Positions 1 through 4,130 of a stretch of DNA of 6,216 nucleotides are shown here, piece by piece; the first letter of the stretch is position 1; the number at the start of each line of letters is the position of its first letter. Below the pieces are notes generated by a model. That model was not told the DNA's origin. It saw only the letters and a list, made by a program, of their open reading frames with translations, and made no database searches. The stretch covers positions 1-6,216 of the forward strand of contig CAMJXZ010000204.1 in the NCBI GenBank assembly GCA_946409855.1, in the 5' to 3' direction. The stretch is from an uncultured Clostridia bacterium. GTDB taxonomy: Bacteria; Bacillota; Clostridia; Christensenellales; Aristaeellaceae. Position numbers and translations under genes: made by a program.

Positions 1-109
1 CTGTCAGGCGGACGGTCACATGATCGTGATCCGTCCAGCCAAATACGCGAATGGCCTTTTCCCGGCACAGCACGGCGCCCGGGCCGAATAAAGCAGAAAG
101 TTTCAGCAT
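1..109 (-). CDS. Sialate O-acetylesterase family protein, N-terminal fragment (runs off left edge)
   Basis: Only the first 36 codons are in the window; the gene continues past position 1. The visible protein begins MLKLSALFGPGAVLCREKAI and continues with an R-V-F-G-W segment and V-T-V-R-L. This fits the start of sialate O-acetylesterase-like (SASA) SGNH hydrolases, which typically open with a motif like LFSDGMVLQR followed by P-V-W-G-W and a V-T-V strand. Family members remove O-acetyl groups from sialic acids or acetylated plant polysaccharides. The catalytic Ser, Asp and His lie outside the window, so activity and substrate cannot be judged. No signal peptide is visible, suggesting a cytoplasmic enzyme. 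I chose the ATG at 109 over the in-frame ATG at 121: AAGGA at 125-121 is 11 bases upstream of 109 but directly abuts 121, and family proteins usually start at this M-L-K-L point. The start lies 22 bases after the tex stop, so the two genes are probably co-transcribed. Confidence 0.72.
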   Translation of the reverse strand, partial: MLKLSALFGPGAVLCREKAIRVFGWTDHDHVTVRLT

Positions 110-120
110 ACCTGTACCCA

Positions 121-125
121 TCCTT
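121..125 (-). promoter_or_regulatory. Ribosome binding site of the esterase-like gene
   Basis: On the minus strand AAGGA lies 11 bases before the ATG at 109, slightly long but usable. It immediately abuts the alternative ATG at 121, so it supports the downstream start. It sits between the tex stop and the next start, as expected for translation of the second gene in an operon. Confidence 0.45.
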
Positions 126-131
126 GTCAGA

Positions 132-2297
132 TCATTTTTGTTCCTGGAGTTTATCCTTTACCATGGTCAGGGCGATCCGCTTCTTTTTTTCGTCGACGCT
201 GACCACCCAAACCCTGACGATATCGCCCACTTTCACCACGTCGGACGGATGTTTCACAAAGCGGTCGGACAGCCTGGAGATATGCACCAGCCCGTCCTGA
301 TGAACGCCGATATCCACAAAGGCACCGAAGTCGATCACGTTCCGGACCGTACCCGTCAGTTCCATGCCCGGCGTCAGATCCTCCATGCTCAGCACATCCG
401 TCCTGAGCACGGGCTTTGGCAGGCTGTCCCGCGGGTCGCGGCCGGGCTTCCGCAGTTCGGCCAGAATGTCCTTTAAGGTCGGAAGCCCTATGCCGAGTTC
501 CTCCGTCAGCCGGGAAAGGCCGTATGCTTCCGCTTTTTCGGAAATGCCGGGCAGGCCGCCGGTTTTGAGATCCCCGGCGCTGAACCCGAGCGCTTTCAGG
601 AGCGCCTTGGCCGCGTCGTAGCTTTCCGGGTGAACGGCGGTATTGTCCAGTTCGTTTTTGCTGTCCATGACGCGGAGGAAACCGGCGCATTGCTCGAACG
701 CCCGCGGCCCCAGCTTCGGCACTTTTTTGAGCGCCGCCCGGGAGGAAATACCGTTTTCTTCCCGATACGCCACGATGTTTTTGGCCAGCGCCGGGCCGAT
801 CCCCGCCACATGGGAAAGAAGCTCCGCCGAGGCCGTGGAGACTTCCACACCGACGCTGTTGACGCACTGCTCCACGACGCCGTCCAGCGCTTTGGACAGT
901 TCGTTCTGCTTGAGATCGTGCTGGTACTGTCCGACGCCGATGGCCTTTGGATCGATTTTGACAAGTTCCGCCAGGGGGTCCTGCATCCGGCGGGCGATGG
1001 ATACCGCGCTGCGCTGGGTCACATCAAAGTCCGGGAATTCCTCCGCCGCCAGCTTGCTGGCCGAATACACGCTGGCGCCGGCCTCGCTGACGATGACATA
1101 CGCCACCCCGGGGAGCTCCGGCAGAAGGGAAGCGATGAACTGCTCGCTTTCCCGGGAAGCGGTCCCGTTCCCGATGGCGATGGCGGTCACATGGTATTTC
1201 CTGACAAAATCCCTGATCAGCTTCGCGGAGGCTTTTTTGGCCGCTTCCTGCCCAGGCAGGGTAAAATGCCCGACGCCGGTGTCCAGCACCTTGCCGTTCT
1301 CATCGACCACGGCGAGTTTGCACCCGGTCCGGAAACCGGGATCCACCCCCAGGGTCACCTTTCCTTTAATGGGCGGCTGCATCAGAAGCTGATGCAGGTT
1401 ATCGGAAAAAACCCTGATGGCCTGCACGTTGGCCCGGTCCGTCAGATCGGAACGGATTTCCCTTTCCAGGGAAGGGAAAAGCAGCCGGTCCCACGCGTCC
1501 TCACAGGCTGTGCCGACCTCCAGCGCCGCCGGGCAGGCGGAGCGTACATAAGCCGCTTTGACTTCCCGGACCGCTTTTTCATCCGGCAGCTCCAGGGCTA
1601 CTTTCAGAAAGCCTTCCTTTTCTCCCCGGTTCATCGCCAGCACACGGTGCGCCGCGATGGTCCGGACGGGCTCCCGGAAATCGTAATAGTTGCTGTAAAC
1701 GCTGTCTTCCTCTTTGTTCTGACTGCTTGCCAGAACGCCTTCCCGCATGAGCAGCATGCGGAGCGTTTTGCGCAGATTCGCGTCGTCGCTGACGATTTCG
1801 GCAATGATATCCCGGGCCCCGGCCAGCGCCGCTTCCGCGTCCGGCACTTCCTTTTCGGGCGAAACAAAGCGGGCGGCTTCCTTCAGCGGATCGCCTTTTT
1901 CCGGCTGAAGGAGCAGCCACTGCGCCAGCGGCTCCAGCCCGCGCTCTTTGGCGATGGTCGCCCTGGTGCGCCGCTTGGGCCGGTACGGCCTGTAGAGATC
2001 CTCCAGCTCGGACAGGGTGACGGCGTTTTTCAGCTGCTTTTTGAGTTCCTCATTCAGGACACCCAGCTCTTCCATGGCTTTTTCGATTTCCATACGCCGC
2101 TTGTCCAGGTTCCGCAGATATTCCAGCCGGTCGGCCAGTTCCCGCAGAAGCTGGTCGTCCAGGGAACCGGTCGCTTCCTTCCGGTAACGGGCGATGAACG
2201 GGATGGTGTTCCCGGCGTCCAGCAGTGTGATCACCGCCTGCACCTGCTCCGGTCTGAGTGAAAATTCTTTTGCCAGCAAAACGGTAAACGGATCCAT
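132..2297 (-). CDS. tex: Tex/YdcI-family RNA-binding transcription accessory protein
   Basis: A complete 721-residue protein, close to the usual length of Tex (about 710-780 residues). Tex is a cytoplasmic nucleic-acid-binding protein, homologous in architecture to eukaryotic Spt6, first linked to toxin expression in Bordetella; its exact bacterial role is still unsettled. All family domains are visible in order. The helical N-terminal region (about 1-300) has the typical N-T-I-P-F-I-A-R-Y-R-K-E signature at 30-41 and the L-Y-R-P-Y-R-P-K-R-R stretch at 101-110. A YqgF/RNase H-like domain (about 313-440) has GVDPGFRTGCK at 317-327, GNGTASRE at 376-383 and SEAGASVYS at 404-412. Two helix-hairpin-helix motifs lie at about 495-543 (AGIGPALAKNIV and PKLGPRAF). 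A C-terminal S1 RNA-binding domain (about 645-712) has GAFVDIGVHQDGLVHIS. The start is fixed by the family-typical N-terminus and by GAGGAGG just upstream. No frameshift or missing domain is seen. It is transcribed away from the secreted-protein pair. Confidence 0.96.
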   Translation of the reverse strand: MDPFTVLLAKEFSLRPEQVQAVITLLDAGNTIPFIARYRKEATGSLDDQLLRELADRLEYLRNLDKRRMEIEKAMEELGVLNEELKKQLKNAVTLSELEDLYRPYRPKRRTRATIAKERGLEPLAQWLLLQPEKGDPLKEAARFVSPEKEVPDAEAALAGARDIIAEIVSDDANLRKTLRMLLMREGVLASSQNKEEDSVYSNYYDFREPVRTIAAHRVLAMNRGEKEGFLKVALELPDEKAVREVKAAYVRSACPAALEVGTACEDAWDRLLFPSLEREIRSDLTDRANVQAIRVFSDNLHQLLMQPPIKGKVTLGVDPGFRTGCKLAVVDENGKVLDTGVGHFTLPGQEAAKKASAKLIRDFVRKYHVTAIAIGNGTASRESEQFIASLLPELPGVAYVIVSEAGASVYSASKLAAEEFPDFDVTQRSAVSIARRMQDPLAELVKIDPKAIGVGQYQHDLKQNELSKALDGVVEQCVNSVGVEVSTASAELLSHVAGIGPALAKNIVAYREENGISSRAALKKVPKLGPRAFEQCAGFLRVMDSKNELDNTAVHPESYDAAKALLKALGFSAGDLKTGGLPGISEKAEAYGLSRLTEELGIGLPTLKDILAELRKPGRDPRDSLPKPVLRTDVLSMEDLTPGMELTGTVRNVIDFGAFVDIGVHQDGLVHISRLSDRFVKHPSDVVKVGDIVRVWVVSVDEKKKRIALTMVKDKLQEQK

Positions 2298-2301
2298 GAT
2301 G

Positions 2302-2308
2302 CCTCCTC
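2302..2308 (-). promoter_or_regulatory. Ribosome binding site of tex
   Basis: GAGGAGG on the minus strand lies 4 bases before the ATG at 2297. The match to the Shine-Dalgarno consensus is strong although the spacing is a little short. It supports this start codon, which also gives the canonical Tex N-terminus. Confidence 0.75.
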
Positions 2309-2369
2309 GTCCGACGGCGGCCGCGCGGCGGGCCGGCCGGTCTGATACATGCGTTTGTCCTTGTACGGG

Positions 2370-2427
2370 GTTTTATCGCCTGACACGGATCGGACAAGAG
2401 TTTACCGGAAAAACGGGAAAAATGCAA
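2370..2427 (-). promoter_or_regulatory. Weak candidate promoters for tex
   Basis: Two overlapping sigma-A-like candidates are visible on the minus strand. One has TTGCAT at 2427-2422, a 17-base spacer and TAAACT at 2404-2399. The other has TTGTCC at 2397-2392, a 16-base spacer and TAAAAC at 2375-2370. Each hexamer matches the consensus at only 3 to 4 of 6 positions, so neither is strong. They would give tex leaders of roughly 95 or 65 bases. A promoter must exist somewhere here if tex is first in its transcript, but I cannot choose between these. Confidence 0.28.
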
Positions 2428-2531
2428 TCAGAAAAAAAGCGGCTTGATAACGTCCTCCTTGCATCCCTTTGCCGGAAAGCATAATAATTGTAAAAAATTT
2501 TATCCGGCCGCTCATTGTTTGCGAGCAAAAA

Positions 2532-2549
2532 TATCTGTGCAGACAGATA
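2532..2549. promoter_or_regulatory. Perfect 18-bp hyphenated palindrome, candidate operator
   Basis: TATCTGT (2532-2538) and ACAGATA (2543-2549) are perfect inverted 7-base arms separated by GCAG. The centre lies about 60 bases upstream of the -35 box of the secreted-protein promoter. Its dyad form and size suit a dimeric transcription factor, possibly an activator given its position. A short RNA hairpin is less likely because no promoter reads into it and no U tract follows. No cognate regulator is encoded in the window, so its function is inferred only from symmetry and location. Confidence 0.4.
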
Positions 2550-2600
2550 AAAACGAAGCGATGACCCGTATGCGGAGAAAACAATTCTTCGCCCGCTTCA

Positions 2601-2629
2601 TTGACGAAAAACGTGTTTCGTAATAAAAT
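2601..2629 (+). promoter_or_regulatory. Sigma-A-type promoter of the secreted-protein operon
   Basis: TTGACG (2601-2606) is the -35 box and TAAAAT (2624-2629) the -10 box. They are separated by exactly 17 bases, and each matches the consensus at 5 of 6 positions. Transcription should start near 2635-2637, giving a leader of about 30 bases before the ATG at 2666. Surrounding sequence is AT-rich, as expected for a housekeeping promoter. This is the best promoter in the window and probably drives both secreted-protein genes. Confidence 0.75.
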
Positions 2630-2652
2630 CCAATTGTTCTATTCTGTTCTTT

Positions 2653-2657
2653 GGGAG
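2653..2657 (+). promoter_or_regulatory. Ribosome binding site deciding the start of the first secreted protein
   Basis: GGGAG lies 8 bases before the ATG at 2666, an ideal spacing. An in-frame TTG at 2651 would overlap this site and has no ribosome binding site at a suitable distance, so the ATG at 2666 is preferred. Confidence 0.75.
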
Positions 2658-2665
2658 AAACGCGA

Positions 2666-4120
2666 ATGCGGTATTTCAGACTCAAACCGGCCGGCTTCCT
2701 TTCCGCTGTGCTTTGTCTGGTTTTGTTCTTTGCTCAGGCTTCGGCTGCCGATGATATGATTTTTTCTCTCCGCTTTTCCGACGGAACGGTGCTCACGCCG
2801 GAAACGGCGGACCAGCTGCCGGACGTATACTGGCTGCAAGTTCCAGCCGGTACGGACCTAAATCACGTCGTGCTGCTGATCAGCGCGAAGCCGGGGGAGT
2901 ACTGGACCCCTCAAAGCGGTACGGCGGTTTCCTTTCCGGACGCCGGTTTTTCCCTGACCCAGGCCGCTTTTGTACCCGTTCAGTGCCTGGACGGTCAGAA
3001 CCGTCCGGTCAGAACGGTCCGTCTGTACGTGTCCACCAAAGCCGACCTCCGTACCGCGGCCGCGGCTGTTTCCGATGAAATCCTGGACGCCGGCGCAAAG
3101 CTGAACCGGGAAACGCAGATCCTTGACCGCAGCGGCAGCCCGCACGCGCTGGCGGGTACATTGGCGGCAGGTACGCAGGTCCGCGTGACCGGGAGAAGGA
3201 CGGCCGGTCAGACAGTCCTGTACCGGATCGATCTGAACGGGGAAAATACCTATCTGCCGCAGGAAGCGCTGACCTTTTCCGAAGAAAACGCTGTGCCGGC
3301 AGACATGTCCGGAGCGGACGCCGTGGAAGCAATGAACCGGGACGGCTTTTACTATGCCGTGACGCTGTATGAAACGGGGATCCGCTCCGGCAAAGGAAAC
3401 AACGACAAAAACCTGCTGGGCAGAGCCGGGAAAAATGTACTGATGATTGTTTTTTCCCGTGTCCTGGACGATGACGGGAAACTGCTTGACCTTATATTCT
3501 GCCCGCAGATGAATCTGTTTGGCTACGTCCACGATTCACAGCTCAAAAGCCTGACGGAAGAAGAAGCAAACGCCATGTTTGCGCCGGATGCCGCCCCGAC
3601 TGATCAGGGCAATGAATTTCAGGAGGCCGTCTTCCGGAAAGAAGCCGCTCTCTATTCTTATCCGGACAGGAACAGCGCCGTGCTGGAAACTGCCGCCGCC
3701 GGTGAATCCGTATTTCTCTATACGCAGATCACCGCCGCGGAAGGCGCGTGGTACCTGGCGCAGAAAGGGGACGTGCTCGGATATGCCGCGCAGGAGGATA
3801 TCCTGATATCGCTTAATCCGAACGCGGCGTCCGCAGGCCCGGTAACGCAGCGCGACAATCCGGCGCTGGTGTCCAGATACGCCGCGGTCAGCGTGTCCGA
3901 GCTGCTGGTATACGCATCGCCTTCCCTGAATGCCGCCTGTATCGGCAGGCTTCCGTCCGGTGAACTGATGACGATCCGGGAAGAAGAAATCAGCGCGGAA
4001 GGAATGGACTGGTATCACATCGGCACGGCGGATCTGGACGGCTATGTGCTGCGGGACCAGACGGAACGGCTGCTGATCGACTCCTATCTGCTGACGCGAA
4101 CGAAACGGGAAGAGGAGTGA
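2666..4120 (+). CDS. Secreted protein with multiple SH3-like (SH3b) modules
   Basis: A 484-residue exported protein of unknown specific function. Residues 1-27 form a Sec signal peptide: R and K near the start, a hydrophobic core at about 10-23, and a likely cut after A-S-A at 25-27. Residues about 30-125 form a beta-rich domain ending in V-R-L-Y-V-S at 118-123, resembling the N-terminal domain of the next gene. Next come several SH3-like modules, inferred from repeated beta patterns. The first is at about 148-205 (G-T-L-A-A-G-T-Q-V-R-V), and a divergent one lies at about 228-295 (L-F-G-Y-V-H). Two clearer ones lie at about 321-383 (A-A-L-Y-S-Y-P-D, then W-Y and G-Y-A) and 404-470 (L-L-V-Y-A-S-P-S, then W-Y and G-Y-V-L-R). 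Bacterial SH3 modules commonly bind cell wall or mediate protein contacts. No enzyme domain, lipobox, LPXTG or C-terminal membrane anchor is visible, so it is probably released or held non-covalently at the wall. It is first in a likely two-gene operon. Confidence 0.85.
   Translation: MRYFRLKPAGFLSAVLCLVLFFAQASAADDMIFSLRFSDGTVLTPETADQLPDVYWLQVPAGTDLNHVVLLISAKPGEYWTPQSGTAVSFPDAGFSLTQAAFVPVQCLDGQNRPVRTVRLYVSTKADLRTAAAAVSDEILDAGAKLNRETQILDRSGSPHALAGTLAAGTQVRVTGRRTAGQTVLYRIDLNGENTYLPQEALTFSEENAVPADMSGADAVEAMNRDGFYYAVTLYETGIRSGKGNNDKNLLGRAGKNVLMIVFSRVLDDDGKLLDLIFCPQMNLFGYVHDSQLKSLTEEEANAMFAPDAAPTDQGNEFQEAVFRKEAALYSYPDRNSAVLETAAAGESVFLYTQITAAEGAWYLAQKGDVLGYAAQEDILISLNPNAASAGPVTQRDNPALVSRYAAVSVSELLVYASPSLNAACIGRLPSGELMTIREEEISAEGMDWYHIGTADLDGYVLRDQTERLLIDSYLLTRTKREEE
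2753..3034 (+). other. N-terminal beta-rich domain shared with the downstream secreted protein
   Basis: This covers residues about 30-123 of the first secreted protein. Anchor residues match the next protein in the same order: V-x-W at 54-56, a P soon after, an alternating hydrophobic strand V-x-L-x-I at 68-72, G-x-Y at 77-79, G85, D-A-G at 92-94, D-G at 109-110 and R-L-Y-V-S at 119-123. The matching residues of the second protein are V66, W68, P72, V79-I83, G88-Y90, G97, DAG 104-106, DG 123-124 and RVYLS 130-134. Overall identity is low, so homology is inferred from order and spacing. I do not recognise it as a named family. Confidence 0.5.
4112..4117 (+). promoter_or_regulatory. Ribosome binding site of the second secreted protein
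   Basis: GAGGAG overlaps the last codons of the upstream gene and lies 13 bases before the ATG at 4131. The spacing is long, which suggests partial dependence on translational coupling with the upstream gene. An in-frame TAA at 4122-4124 rules out any start further upstream. Confidence 0.55.
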
Positions 4121-4130
4121 ATAAACGCAG

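Larger units (their letters stand above)
2298..2665. other. Divergent intergenic region between tex and the secreted-protein pair
   Basis: This region of about 370 bases contains no convincing gene. From the tex side it holds the tex ribosome binding site and an extremely GC-rich stretch (about 2314-2340). Next come the weak tex promoter candidates and an AT-rich block around 2480-2502, flanked by the short inverted arms GCCGGA (2471-2476) and TCCGGC (2503-2508). An 18-bp palindrome follows at 2532-2549, and then the promoter and ribosome binding site of the plus-strand operon. The small minus-strand open frame at 2402-2584 has no usable start signal and no recognisable protein features. No intrinsic terminator is obvious, as expected between divergent genes. 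Confidence 0.7.

Noticed and set aside
51..476. Plus-strand open frame at the left edge
   Set aside because: It overlaps the conserved S1-domain end of tex and the start of the esterase-like gene, and has no recognisable protein features.
630..2261. Long plus-strand open frame (543 codons) antisense to tex
   Set aside because: It lies entirely within the tex gene, and its translation shows no recognisable domain. Long antisense frames are common opposite GC-rich genes with biased third positions.
2454..2460. Perfect AAGGAGG on the minus strand without a gene
   Set aside because: No ATG, GTG or TTG occurs at a suitable distance downstream on that strand, so it is not a working translation start as it stands.
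2471..2508. Inverted arms GCCGGA and TCCGGC around an AT-rich block, considered as a terminator
   Set aside because: The stem is only 6 bp, the loop is about 26 bases, and no T run follows the stem on either strand.
2402..2584. Small minus-strand open frame (60 codons) in the intergenic region
   Set aside because: There is no ribosome binding site before its ATG, its composition is unremarkable, and it overlaps the candidate palindrome and AT-rich regulatory sequence.
2651..2665. TTG at 2651 as the start of the first secreted protein
   Set aside because: It overlaps the GGGAG ribosome binding site that serves the ATG at 2666, and the shorter form gives a standard signal peptide.
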